The notes: generated from the letters alone by a model not told the origin. Positions 8,832-19,799 are shown, numbered from the stretch's first letter. The stretch: DNA of 28,994 nucleotides from Priapulus caudatus (GCF_000485595.1 NW_014577677.1:156548-185541), one strand, 5' to 3'. Made by a program: numbers and translations.

Positions 8832-9100
8832 CTATATATATATATATATATATAATATGTGTGTTCGTGTGCATGCGTGCTGTGTGTATGTGTGTGTGTG
8901 CGTCGCGCGCGGTGGTGTGTGTATGTGTCCTGCTGCTGCGTGTGCGTGTGTGCGCGCGCGTGTGTGTGTGCGTGCATGCGTGTGCGCGTGCGTGCGTGTG
9001 CGCGTGCGTGCGTGCGTGTATGTGTGTGCGTGCGCGCGCGTGTGTGTGTGCGTGCGTGTGCGTGTGTGGGCATGCTTGCGTGTGTGCGTCGTGTTGTGCT
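8832..9100. repeat. (TA)n followed by GT/GC alternating microsatellite
   Basis: TA dinucleotides at about 8832-8852, then about 245 bp of GTGTGTGCGTGCGCGC-type sequence. Almost entirely alternating purine-pyrimidine. Cys-Val or Thr-His open frames on both strands are artefacts. Confidence 0.9.
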
Positions 9101-9850
9101 AAAATCGTCGTCGTAAAAAATATATATACATGCTATTATATGTTAATTGTGCGGCTAGGCGTTCAGTAGATTTCAATTTACTGACTGCATTTTTTCTCTT
9201 CAATTATTAATGATGTCTAAATTATTAATCCGAGAATCGACGAGATTGCAGGACAATAATTATTTTCAAGATGGCGACAAGGGCGATCGCTAGCTCTACC
9301 GGATATCTATATTACATAACCACGCCCATCCTGTCTCAGACCAGTGACTCTCCCCATAGAATAATATACTATATTAGTCTCTATCTAATGTCTGTATATC
9401 TCTCCGCCTGTGTTTATATAATCTATGCTCACGTCGCACGCGCGCAGATATTACGCGCGTAACTTTTCCACTACTTCGTTTCGTTCCCGTACTTCATTCT
9501 TCTTCTTCTCTTTGCTTCGTCTCTGAATGTGCATTCGCATTATAGTCCCACTCAAGTGGGTCCAGTCGCTCAGTGAGACTCTGCCACTATTCTCTTTCTT
9601 CCCTGTGCGTAAAGTAATGTGAGTTTTAGGACGCCAGACCGCATTTGAGCTGGACGGGCGATGAGTCAATGCTCGAATGGAGTCTGTTTGCGGGTTCAGT
9701 ACTGTCGTGCCATTCCGCCATAACTACGTCTGTTAAAGAACTGTCGGTCCTTGCGCAGAAGGAACTGCACTTCACGACGTTCTTTCACTGGAGTGGACTC
9801 GCAACCCAAACAGTGAATAAAAAATAAATGGTTAGACCTTATAGAGTGTC
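9101..9850. other. Unassigned stretch
   Basis: Mixed AT-rich DNA with several 60-70 residue open frames without recognisable domains. No repeat partner found by eye within the window. Confidence 0.4.
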
Positions 9851-10060
9851 AGTGTGCACTGTTGCAGCCGCGTGAGGAATGGCGGCCGTAGCGTTGGTTG
9901 CACATAGTCATAGAGATTTGGACGGAATTTACAGGAAACTGTCGCCATAATAGTGAAAGAGAGTATAGAAACATTAGACTTTGGTAGTAAATAGATTTCG
10001 TATTTATTTAGCAATTATATTTTATTGAAACGCTTCAAGTGCCTGTGGCTAGGTAGGCCT
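9851..10060 (+). repeat. Dispersed repeat, copy 1 (partner 28670-28875)
   Basis: Shares with 28670-28875 the blocks GTGAAAGAGAGTATAGAAAC, GATTTCGTATTTATTTAGCA and ATTTTATTGAAACG.TTCAAG, then TGCCTGTG, in order, plus weaker similarity upstream. Ends with the recurrent AAGTGCCTGTGG core (10037-10048). Confidence 0.85.
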
Positions 10061-10314
10061 GAGCCTAGCGCTCATAGAAATAGACTAAAATAAAATTTCA
10101 TTCGTAGAATATTATCACTTAGAACCTCAATTATTCAAATATGACCTCCCTTAGAAGTCGTCTGTGAAAACGGGAGGTTTGCTACACAGTATAGAGTTTG
10201 TTCATAGATCAGGTCACGTGTATTTGTTATCTGTGTCATGGTTGGCAGAAGCGAAGCGTGCTGCTTGACATTTACAGATGAATGACCACATGTTCTGATA
10301 GAAAGCGCTGTTTA
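10061..10314. other. Short unassigned stretch between repeats
   Basis: About 250 bp with nothing recognisable. Confidence 0.4.
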
Positions 10315-12200
10315 TGTAGTGCACGTACAGTGCGTGCTGCGTGCGTGCTGCATGCGTGGTGTGTTGCGTGCAGTGCGTGTGAGTACACGTGCGTACGTGC
10401 GTGTGCACGTACACGTGCGTGCATGCGTGCGTGCGTGTGCACGTACTCGTTTCGTACGTTCGTGTGCACGTACACGTGCGTGCGTGTGCGTGCGTGCGTG
10501 TGCACGTACACGTTCGTACGTTCGTTGTGCACGTACACGTGCGTGCGTGCGTGTGCACGTACACGTGCGTGCATGCGTGCGTGTGTGCGTTCGGTGTTAC
10601 GTACACGTGCGGCATGCGGCATGCCGTGATGTGTGCGTGCGTGTGTGTCCCAGGTGCCACGTGTATGCATGAGTGCCGTTGTGCGTACGACGTGGCGTAT
10701 GTGTACAGGTACACGTGCGTACGTGCATGCATGTGCACGTAGACGTTCGTGGCGTGGTGGCGTGCGTGTTGCACGTACACCGTGCGTGCATGCATGCGTG
10801 CGTGCGTGTGTATGTAAACGTGCGTGTGTATGTAAACGTGCGTGCATGCATGCGCTGGGGTCGTCGTGTGCGTTGTGCGTGCAGTGTGCACGTGTGTGCA
10901 TGGCGCGTGTGTGCATGCGCGCGTGCGTGCGTTTGGATGCACACGTGCGCGCACGTGGTTACCTGCATATGCACGTACACAATGCGTGCATGCGTGCGTG
11001 CGTGCGTGTTCATGATAGACGTACGGCGTGCGCACGTACACGTGCGTGCATGCGTGCGTGCGATGTGTACGTACACGTGCGTTCGTGCGTGCGTGTGCAC
11101 TTACACGTGCGTACATGCGTGCGTGCGTGCGTGCGTGTAACGTACGCGTGCGTGCGTGCGTGTGAACGTACACGTGCGTGCCTGCGTGCGTGTGTGAGTG
11201 CGTGCGTGTTCACGTACCGTGCTGCGTGGTGCGTGTGTGTGCAGGCACACGTGAGTGCGTGTTGCACGTAACACGTGCGTGCGAGCGTGCGTATGCACCA
11301 TATTACGTGCGTGCGTGCATGTGCACGTACACCTGCGTGCATGCGTGCGTGCGTACGTACGTGCGTGTGCAGGTATACGTGTGTGCATTCGCGCGTGCGT
11401 GCGTTTGGATGTACACGTGCGCGCGTCGTACCTGTATATGCACGTAACTGTGCGTTTGCATGCGTTGCGTGGGCGTGCGTGTGGCACTAAACGTGCGCGC
11501 ATAAGGTTCGTGCGCGTGCGTGAATGTGGCACGTACACGTTGCGTGCGTGCCGTGAATGTGCACGTACACGTGGGTGCGTGCAGTGGCAGTGCCGTGCGT
11601 GCTGCGTGTGTGAGTTTGTTAATACACGTGCGTGAATGCGTGCGTATGACGTACACGGGCGTCGGCAAGCGTGCCTGCGTGAGTGTGACGTAACACAGTG
11701 CGTGAAGGTGTGGCACGTACACGTGCGTGCAGTGTGCACGGTACACGTGCGTGCGTGTGTGCGCGCGTGTGCCACAGTACACGTTCGTGCGTGCGTGCGT
11801 GCGTGCATGCGTATGCACGTACACGTGCTGCGATTGAGTGTCGTGCCCGTGCGTCGAGCACGTACACGTCGCGTGCGTGCACTCGGCGTGCTACGTGCGT
11901 GGCGTGGTCGTACACGTGCGTGCGTGCCGGTGCGTGGTTGTGAACTACCGGTGCGTGGCTGTTGCGTGCGTCCGTGATGTGTGCACGTAACAGTGCGATC
12001 CGTCTGCGTGCGTGGCGTGCTGCGTGCGCTGCGTGCTGCAGTGGCGGGCGTTCGGCGTGACGTGTGTGCGCTGCTGCAGGTACACGTGTGTGCAGGTACA
12101 CGTGTGTGCATGTGTGCGTGCGTGCGTGCGTACGTGCGTGTATGTGCAGGTAAACGTGCGTGCGTGCGTGCATGCATGTGCACGTAGACGTGCGTGCGTG
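10315..12200. repeat. 1.9-kb minisatellite built on GTGCACGTACACGTGCGTGC
   Basis: A long degenerate tandem array. The recurrent core is CACGTACACGTGCGTGC, flanked by variable GTGCGTGC(A)TGCGTGC runs and spaced irregularly about 30-60 bp apart. Cores are partly self-complementary (GTGCACGTAC, ACACGTGC). The array is alternating purine-pyrimidine for nearly its whole length and carries many CACGTG/ACGTGC words. All long frames (up to 379 aa on the minus strand, Thr-His-Ala-Arg rich) are by-products. Confidence 0.93.
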
Positions 12201-12363
12201 TGCTTGTATCGAACAATATCACGCATCTGCTTGCTGCCAACCGTTAAACTGCGCATGTGCGCATATGACGTCAATGTTTATCAACATGAAACACTCCTGT
12301 AGCGACCAGTGAGTGGTTATAGAGCAAACGATAAATTGTCATTATCATAATGATATAGCCTTA

Positions 12364-12560
12364 GGCCTATAAGTTATGCAGAAAAGGTCTATGTCTCCCT
12401 TACCTCTATTTGACCTGGCTCGTTTAGCTATTTCTGACTAATATATAATATATATAGGGTTATGTTTAGGGTTAGGGTTAGGGTTAGTCAGAAATAGCTA
12501 AACGAGCCAGGTCAAACAAAGGTCAGGGAGACATAGACCCTGCGAGCATAAGTTATAGGC
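12364..12560. mobile_element. ~197-bp foldback element with telomere-like loop
   Basis: Left arm 12364-12441 and right arm 12484-12560 are inverted repeats (for example GGTCTATGTCTCCC / GGGAGACATAGACC and CTCGTTTAGCTATTTCTGAC / its complement). The loop holds AT-rich sequence and TTAGGG repeats (12456-12487). No coding capacity. Confidence 0.9.
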
Positions 12561-12788
12561 AGTGTCTAAACGTAAAACGACCGGACCGAGTCCTGAAAAC
12601 TAAACAACCGGCTGACTGACTGGTCAGTTTCCGAACATAACAGGACAAATTATAATGGGACAATTTTTAATGCAAAACAAAGAAATATATTTAGTTCAGA
12701 GCATAAACAAAAGTTACAGAACAAATAAATGGAGAAACAAATAAAATACAAAGAAATATAGAAAGCAGAGGAACATAAAAACACTTTA

Positions 12789-12850
12789 TGGCGTTCGAAT
12801 ACGGTACATTACGATCACGAAGCGAAAGCTCTACCGTTGAGCCACTGAGA
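12789..12850 (-). ncRNA. tRNA-derived (SINE-like) promoter segment
   Basis: On the minus strand TGGCTCAACGGTAGAGC (12844-12828) fits a tRNA D-arm/A box with a GCTC/GAGC stem. GTATTCGAACGCC (12802-12790) fits the B box. The acceptor stem does not pair and the body is shorter than a tRNA, so this is a tRNA pseudogene or SINE head rather than a functional tRNA. Confidence 0.55.
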
Positions 12851-12894
12851 CCGACATAAAAGATATGGATATAGAAATCAGTTAACCCTAACCT

Positions 12895-13288
12895 AGCTCT
12901 AGTAACTATAGCCCGCGTACGGTTGCCGCTGCATGGTCTATAGGACCAGCCATTACGGATGCGCGGGACCAACTTAGTCACGCTTACTCGCGGCTATAAA
13001 ACGTCTGTGGTAGGCAATTAATGCCTCTTATCCGAAGTGAATATATGTTTTAAGTTATATTCGCTACTAAAATTTAACCTCTAACTATCGTTGAAATGGT
13101 CTACTTGCGGTATTTCTTGTGAACGAACATTCAATTTGCGAACTTCAAACAGCCCTTTTTAGCGGCGCTGCAGCAGCGCCAACTATATAGTTCCCGCTGA
13201 CTGGCTGGAGTAAGTTGGTACCGAGCGTTCGTAATGGCTGCTCCTATAGCCCAGCGGCAACCGTACGCGGGCTATAGTTACTAGAGCT
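12895..13288. mobile_element. Foldback element flanked by telomere-like repeats
   Basis: Arms 12895-12957 and 13230-13288 are near-complementary. The outer end is AGCTCTAGTAACTATAGCCC, with inner CGTACGGTTGCCGCTG. Immediately outside are TTAACCCTAACCT (left, 12882-12894) and TAACCCTAACCCTAACCCTA (right, from 13288). Shares its terminal CTCTAGTA.CTATAGCC with the hairpin at 21002-21077. Confidence 0.88.
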
Positions 13289-13465
13289 AACCCTAACCCT
13301 AACCCTAACTCTATCACTAATTCTAAAATAAAACAAAATTAGCCAAAAATAATAAAAAATAAAATAAATAAGAGACAAAATTAGCCAATCAGAGCCGATA
13401 TCCGGTTCTTTAGATTACTGATGTGTGGAGCCGGATCCGGTTGTTTAGACACTTCCTATAATACA

Positions 13466-13885
13466 GGAGCGTAGATAGCGGGGGCATGGGGGATGCATCC
13501 CCCCACTTGTTGACGTGGTGGGGGGATGGCGTGTACAATCATTCCCCCTACTTTCAGGAGGAAAATGGGGGCTTCAAAATTTTCTGGGGGAGGACCCGCA
13601 TACCCCCGCCTGTTTCTTACCACCCTCCTCGAAAACCTGCATTGGCCACTGTCGAGCGTAACAAATTGAGCACCCCCACTTCAAAAATCGTTCCACGGCA
13701 CCTGTAGAGTACTGCTAACAAAGATTATGATTATAAATATTTGTATGCATATCAAAAGTCAAATTTGAGTTCATCTGACAGGGACGTAGATAGCGGGGGG
13801 ATGTGGGTATATCCTCCCACACTTATTGAGGTGGGGTGGTTTTCATCCTCCCCCCTACTTTCATGAAGAAAATGGAGAAAAATTT
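13466..13885 (+). repeat. Two direct copies of a GTAGATAGCGGGGG repeat
   Basis: 13466-13570 and 13780-13880 share CGTAGATAGCGGGGG, CTTRTTGA-GTGG-GG and CCCCCTACTTTCA.GA-GAAAATGG. Both carry G and C homopolymer runs. Non-coding interspersed repeat of unknown class. Confidence 0.8.
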
Positions 13886-14635
13886 AATATTTTACAGACA
13901 ATAAATACTGGATATTTATCTACAAATCCGTCATCGCTATTCATACTCTCCTAATGTATCATTTCAGAAATGGAACGTGACATACATCTACTGTAAAATG
14001 GCTATAACTCGTTCCACGAATGACATTATTTTACTGACACTCAGACGGTTAATTTTGGACGCATTTCCCAGATACGATTTTGTTTAAATCCCCAATCTTA
14101 TCACTGCTCACAAAAGTTAAATCCTTGCTTTATTCAAAATTAGAATAGACCTATTGAGAGTTGGGATATTGAATTTTCACGGGGATTGAATGGGAAAATT
14201 CAATTTCATCTCACTTTGGGGGGGGGGGGCGTTGAGAACCGACCAGAGGTATATTTCCGATTTTGTATAAGGGGTGAAAATATGCACTTTTTGGTTCAAA
14301 TCTGGTTGTTTTTCTCATATTTTTTTGCAGTTTTAACGTTCTCAGTAAAATATACGTTTTATCAAAATTTCAGGGGGAGATGATTCCAGTGCTGTAGTTG
14401 TCAACGGGGGGTCGGTAGCACGGGGCGGTCGCCCCCCCCCCTAGAATTTTCAGGGCAAAGGTATTTTAGCCTAGGTAAGTCTGCACTGGTAACCCCAGTG
14501 AGGACATGTAGGCCTACATAGCACAGATTTGGTAGTAAGTATTTTAGTCTTTGGTGTCCCCAAAGGTAAAAATACTCAACTCAACAGTGATGTTATTGTG
14601 ATGAAGATTGTTTAATAGTGCTGCCTCATAGTGCA
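13886..14635. other. Unassigned, repeat-like stretch
   Basis: Contains G/C runs (14217-14229, 14405-14453) and the phrase CCCCTAGAATTTTC (14441-14454), which recurs at 14880-14893 in the next repeat. This suggests further degraded interspersed elements. No gene seen. Confidence 0.45.
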
Positions 14636-15275
14636 GGAAATTGCATCGAAGAGGTGTTACTTTCAACAAAATCCCCGGACCCCCCCCCCCCCTAAACAGG
14701 AGGGGGACACGCCCTGAAGGAGGAAAAATCCTGATATTCTATGATAAAGATGTCCAAAATTGATAGCTTTTAGATTGCAACTTTTTAACAATTCCACACA
14801 GTGGGAGGGGGACACCCCCTTCAACACCCCCACCCCCGGGCGCTTCGTGCCCTTGAGCTCGCATGATTCGCCCCCCCTCCCCTAGAATTTTCTTCTGGAT
14901 CCGCCACTGTCTGTGTGTGTGGTGAGGGGGGTGGCGTGTTATTAAACCTCTGAGATCCAAAGAGAAAAAATTACCTTAGAATTCGCAAAATGCACTTACA
15001 ATATCAATTTTTTTTTCAATTTCCTCAAAAACGGCCATCTTGAAGGTTTTAATTGCTAAGAATCCAAGAGCTTCCGGGGCTCCGCCCCTGGACCCGGCGC
15101 AAGGGCTATGTCCTGCTAGGGGCCCAGCGCGGGCGCCCTGGACCCACCCATTACGGCTTTCGCCAAGGCGCTCGCGGTGTGCGCTCATCGCGCACACTAT
15201 TCATATACATTGCGATGGAAGTAACAGCAAAATCATCCCCCCCCCCCACAACTGAAGGCCTGTCTACGCCACTGC
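14636..15275 (+). repeat. ~650-bp interspersed repeat, copy 1 (inverted partner 17183-17868)
   Basis: Collinear with the reverse complement of 17183-17868 from ATTGCATCGAAGAG.TGTTAC through GATTGCAACTTTTT, TTCTTCTGGATCCGCCACTG, ACGGCCATCTTGAAGG and finally CCTGTCTACGCCACTG. Several G/C runs. Junctions of the type GTGGCGGATCCAG and GTGGCGTAGACAGG suggest nested non-autonomous elements. No transposase frame. Confidence 0.9.
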
Positions 15276-15356
15276 TATAATATAATAATATGATAGCTAA
15301 TAATAATAATTAATGACGTAAAAATGTGAATGAAATGCTAGAAGAAGAATAAGCAT
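15276..15356. repeat. AT-rich spacer
   Basis: TAATAATAAT-type low-complexity sequence (15281-15315) between two interspersed repeats. Confidence 0.6.
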
Positions 15357-15590
15357 TTTTAGCTCAGCTGACGAAGTGAGATGAAGCTTGTAGAATCGCA
15401 TGATTGTCCGTGTGTCCGTCCGTTCGTCCGTCCGTCACTCAACAGTTGGGCACAAATCTTAACCGCTCGACGTACGGTCTTGATATTCAGGACGTCGGGT
15501 AGGATCGTGAAAAGGAGTCGGGATGTCAAATTTGGGGGATCAAGGGTCAAAGGTCAAGGTGCGTCAATGGAGGGGGAATATTTCCTCCTT
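15357..15590 (+). repeat. Interspersed repeat with CCGTCCGTC motif, copy 2
   Basis: Second copy of the family seen at 6353-6560. It carries an additional 5' portion (AGCTCAGCTGACGAAGTGAG) not evident in copy 1. Confidence 0.85.
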
Positions 15591-15785
15591 AACTTAAGGT
15601 GTAGGAGGAAATACTGAATTGCGGCCCAATTCTCAACGGCTCGAACTATGCTCTTAATATTCGGTGTATAGTGTGATGGCGAGGAAACCCATCAGCAGCG
15701 CGAAATTGTAGGTCACAGGTCAAAGAGCAGTGGGGGAAAGGTGAGATATCAGACATTTCCTGATGACATGGTCTAACGCTGATAA

Positions 15786-16063
15786 GGTCTATGTCCCCCA
15801 GAGTACTGCCGGAACGTACCCTGGGTACGGTCCGGAATACCGGAACGTACCCTGGTACTAAATACTACTATCTAATATGCCGAACCGTACCTCGCCTACT
15901 CCACGAACGAGCCTACGCCTACTCCCTAACCCTAACTCTACCCCTAACCCTAACCCTAACCCTAACCCAAACCATATCAGCTAGATAGTTACCAGGATAC
16001 GTTCCGGTATACCGGACCGTACCCAGGGTACGTTCCGGCAGTACCCTGGAGGACATATAGATC
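15786..16063. mobile_element. Foldback element enclosing CCCTAA repeats
   Basis: Arms 15786-15880 and about 15970-16063 are inverted repeats sharing GTACTGCCGGAACGTACCCT and GGGTACGGTCCGG.ATACCGG. The loop contains CCCTAA-type repeats at 15923-15968 (CCTAACCCTAACCCTAACCC). The left edge AGGTCTATGTCCCCC resembles the arm edge of the 12364-12560 element (AGGTCTATGTCTCCC). Confidence 0.9.
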
Positions 16064-17100
16064 ATATGAGCTGGTCTAACGGACACAGTGAAAAAGTTTT
16101 TGGTTTCAGTGCTGACCTACCATTTTTATTACTTTATTGAAAGGAGGATGAAATGTACTTTCCACTGACGTGCGAAGAGTAAGTGTCTGATAACCTTTGA
16201 CCCTCAAAGGGAGGGTTCAACATGGATTTGTTGACTTCAACAAAGGACTGAACTGCTTTTTTCTCGTAGATCGATGCGCCCTTCCCACCTGCCCTTCCTC
16301 CCCCCGTACCCCCCCCCCCCACCACCACCACTACGCTCATCGCGCATCGACGTGATGCGGGCCATCCGATGCCGGCAGGCGCCGCCGAGGATTGACACTT
16401 GTGTTTCAAATCACAGCGTAGCGCCGCCACCTCTTCCGTTATAAATTTCCAAAGGTGCGGGTCCCATTGACGGTACGGAATGCCGATTCGGTCAAGAACT
16501 AGGGCATCTCTGCTAGGTCCTAGAACGGTTTTCCTACGATCAGAGTTGGCACAAAAACGTATAATAACACGCTGTCTTTAGCGCCACGCCTACCGTACCT
16601 ACTTGTTTCGCACTTTTCGCATCTCCGTATCAGCATATAAGCCCGGCCTTCTTTTCCGTTGATGTGGGCATGAAATTGGGTGCACTCACTCCTACGTGAC
16701 CGGCTTCCTTTCCCCAGGCCTGTTTTACTTTTCGTAACATAATGAATCCCGGCCGATGCTATTTCTGACATCGAACAGGAAAATTTTCTGCATTTTCACG
16801 TCGCTGTCGGAAGTCGAACGGAGTGCGTCATATTCATCTGACAATTCAAGTAAAACACACACATGTTTTGGAGCCTAATGTTTACCCTGCTACTAGCGCC
16901 AATCTCTTGGATGTTCTATAAGTGTAACTATAGGCGATTTTTAACCTAAAATACCATGCGTTTTTATATGTATTTACCGTCACGATTTTACCGTAATAGA
17001 AATTAGACCCATTATGTTTTTTACTGATTTCCCGTATCTTTCCTTGAGTTTTCAGAGTCTTTTCAAGTGCCTTTCGGTAGCCCGCCCCTAGGTGTGTGTA
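16064..17100. other. Unassigned stretch with one small reverse-strand frame
   Basis: The minus-strand frame 16520-16771 (83 aa, MSEIASAGIHYVTK..., with a CEKC pair) is the least repetitive open frame here but shows no family I recognise and no promoter or splice support, so I do not call it a gene. C-run at 16308-16320. No repeats with partners seen. Confidence 0.4.
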
Positions 17101-17182
17101 TATAGTTGTATTAGTATATACTATATATAGTATATATATAGTGTGTATTATTATAATATATAGTGTGTATATATAGATATAC
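17101..17182. repeat. TA-rich microsatellite
   Basis: TATATA/GTGTGTATATA sequence with palindromic AGTATATACT-type words, just before the inverted repeat copy. Confidence 0.75.
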
Positions 17183-17868
17183 AGTGGCGGTAGACAGGTC
17201 CTCAGTTGTGGGGGGGGAATGATTTCGCTTGTTTACTTCCATGACAATTGTATGATCGAAGAGTGTGGCGCGAGTAGGCGCCAGCGCGAGCGGCCTTGGC
17301 GCAAAGCCCTTAATAGGTGGGGACCAGGGGCCCGCCCTAGGGTCCCTGTCAGGGTGCAGGGGGCAGAGCCCTTGCCCGGGCTCCAGGGGGCGGCGCCCCC
17401 CGTAAGCTCTTGGATTTACGCAATTAAGAACCTTCAAGAAGCTGGCCGTTTTTGAGGGAATTGAAAAAAAATTGATAGTTATATCAGTGGCAATTTTGAT
17501 GAGATTCTAGGGTAGTATTCTTTTTTCTTGTGGATCCCAGAGGTTTTAATACGGCAACCCCCGCCACACATACACAACCAGTGGCGGATCCAGAAGAAAG
17601 AATTCTTAGTAGGCGTGGGCGAATCATGCGAGCTCAAGAGTACGAAAGCGCCCGGGGGGGAGGGGGTTGGAGCGGGGTGTCACCCTTCCATTGTGTGGGA
17701 ATTGTTGAAAAAGTTGCAATCTAACAAGCGACTCAATTTTGGACATCTTCTATCATGAGGAATATCACGATTTTCTCTCCTCAGGGCTGTTCCCTCTCCT
17801 GTTTAAGGTGGGGGGGTTTCGGGATTTTGTTCTGAAAGTAACACTCTTCGATTGCAATTTCCTGAAAA
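17183..17868 (-). repeat. ~650-bp interspersed repeat, copy 2 (inverted relative to 14636-15275)
   Basis: Reverse-complement match to 14636-15275, including GTGGCGG.AGACAGG, TTCTTGTGGATCC.AGAGGTT, CAGTGGCGGATCCAGAAG, CGAATCATGCGAGCTCAAG and TGTTACTTTC-like blocks in collinear order. The intervening 1.9 kb is unrelated, so the pair forms a large imperfect inverted repeat. Confidence 0.9.
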
Positions 17869-18230
17869 AAGGAACGCGTAAGTACCTGTATAATCATTTG
17901 GGAGCAGGGTCGGGACGCCAGGGTATTTGTCAATAGGAGGGGGGGGCGAAAACAAGGAGGACTGCGAAGGGGGTCCTGGGGAGGATTATTCTCCCCAGTT
18001 TCTTGTTTTAAAATTAGGACCCCCTCAGGATGCGTTTTCCTGCGCGAGAGCAGCCCCCTGAGCCGGAGGGGGGGGGGTCCGGACGCGCAGGATATCCTAT
18101 CAGGATAGAGAAGCGTCTCTTCGCGTATACCTTGAACCGGGTCGGCCAGGGTAGGCCTGAACTCTAATCCTAAACGCCTAACTAAACTACCCTAACTCTA
18201 TAGACCCCTGTGCAGTCAGCATCCCGTTTT
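17869..18230. other. Unassigned, with a perfect 8-bp stem hairpin and degenerate CCTAA block
   Basis: CTGGGGAG-GATTATT-CTCCCCAG at 17976-17998 is a hairpin with a 7-base loop. G runs at 17938-17946 and 18067-18077. At 18156-18200 there are CCTAA-like words (CTCTAATCCTAAACGCCTAA), a decayed telomere-like tract. No gene. Confidence 0.5.
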
Positions 18231-18904
18231 TTTACCAAGTGCTCGAGGCGCGGCCGCTCATGTTGCGAAGCAAGTATGCCTGTAAACAAGGCGGAATCGA
18301 GGCCTGTCCTCACCACACAACACGGCAACATGCACGCACCACGCACACCCGCGCAGCACGCACAACTCACATCAATGACATCACTGGCCCTTGTGATTCC
18401 CTCCCGATGTTAACCGCCATTACGCCAGTGATGATAAGCAACCTTGTGTTACTGTTGCAAGTGGAGTCCTCAGTCCGGAAGAATGATTGGTTGTGACAAT
18501 CCAAGAACTGTAAACTTCAGCTGGTTTTACTCGACACTACACGTGTTTACAGATTACTTCGGCACCAAAGGGAAAGTGGGTTTTGTCCGAGATTGTAAAA
18601 AAGCGAATGGCTCTCATTAAACGCAAAGTTCAGCCACACCGTGCCCGTAATCGGAATATCTGATGTAATAAAAATTGTGGATCATTGCTGTAGTTTAGAT
18701 TAAAATGAATTGTCATTACTCCGTAGTGTATGTTTCAGGCGGACTTGTTTCTAACAGTGTTGTTTCTAGAAGTCTATAGAAGTTCGTGACTATTCTCTAT
18801 CGTGATTTATAATTAGTAGCATCAGACAGCTAGTGGTGTTTTCACAGACTTGTTATATTTAGGTGCTTATCTGGGTGAAGAACGTAATTAATTGCAGGTT
18901 GCGT
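18231..18904. other. Unassigned stretch
   Basis: Unique-looking sequence without a supported gene or repeat partner. Short frames only. Confidence 0.4.
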
Positions 18905-19159
18905 GGATTCGGAGGAGGAAGAGGAGGAGAGCAGAGAGGGAGGGACGGAAAAGGAGACGAGAGAGCAGAGAGAGGAGAGAGATGAGAGACAGACGAGAGA
19001 AGAGAGAGAGAGGAGAGACAGAGAGAGAGAGAGAGAGAGAGGAGGAGAGGGAGGAGGGGAGAGAGAGGAGGAGGACGAGAGAGTGGGGAGAGAGAGAGAG
19101 GAGAAAGAGGCAGAGGAAAGGAGAAGACAGAGAGGGAGAGGAAGGCAGACAGTAGAGGG

Positions 19160-19199
<40 letters not shown>

Positions 19200-19757
19200 G
19201 GGAGAAATAGAAGAGAGAGAGAGGGAGAGGAGGGGGGGGGGGAGAGAGAGAGAGAGAGAGAGGAGGAGAAGAGCAGAGAGGAGGAGCGACAGAGAGAGAG
19301 AGAGGCAGGAGACGAGCAGATGTCAAGAGAGACAGAGAGCAAGAGGGAGGAGGAGGAGAAGAGCAAGAGGGAGGAGGAGGAGAGACAGAGAGCGAGAGAG
19401 GGAGGAGGAGGAGAGACAGAGAGAGCGAGAGGGAGGAGGAGGAGAGACAGAGAGAGAGAGGGAGGAGGAGAGACAGAGAGAGAGAGGAGGAGGAGAGACA
19501 GAGAAGAGAGAGAGAGAGAGAGAAGAGAGGAGAAGGAGAGAGAGAGAGGAGAGAGAGAGAGGAGAGAGAGCGGAGGAAAGGAGGAAGGAGAGAGCAAGAG
19601 CAGAGGGAGGAGGAGAGACAGAGAGCAAGAGGAGGCGGATGAGAGACAGAGAGAGAGATAGGGAGGAGGAAGGAGGAGGAAAGACAGATTAGAGTAGAGA
19701 GAGAGGGAGACAGCAGGAGAGATCAGAGAGAGAGAGGAGAGAGAGGAGGAGAGACAG

Positions 19758-19799
<42 letters not shown>

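Larger units (their letters stand above)
12553..13462. mobile_element. Composite element with short terminal inverted repeats
   Basis: TTATAGGCAGTGTCTAAAC at 12553-12571 pairs with GTTTAGACACTTCCTATAA at 13443-13461. Inside lie a tRNA-like segment and the foldback 12895-13288. Inner CCGGTTGTTTAG / CTAAACAACCGG words near both ends add support. The left end abuts and overlaps the preceding foldback, so the true boundary is uncertain. Confidence 0.55.

Noticed and set aside
10315-12200. CRISPR-like array of regularly spaced palindromic repeats
   Set aside because: Spacers are the same low-complexity sequence, spacing is irregular, and the context is eukaryotic.
10214-12240. Long Thr-His-Ala-Arg and Cys-Val-Arg frames
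   Set aside because: By-products of the ACGTGCGTGC minisatellite and open on both strands.
12789-12850. Functional tRNA gene
   Set aside because: A and B boxes are present but the acceptor stem does not pair and the body is too short.
16134-16430. 98-residue reverse frame with VVVVVGGGG
   Set aside because: Driven by a C homopolymer and CCA repeats; no motif or support.
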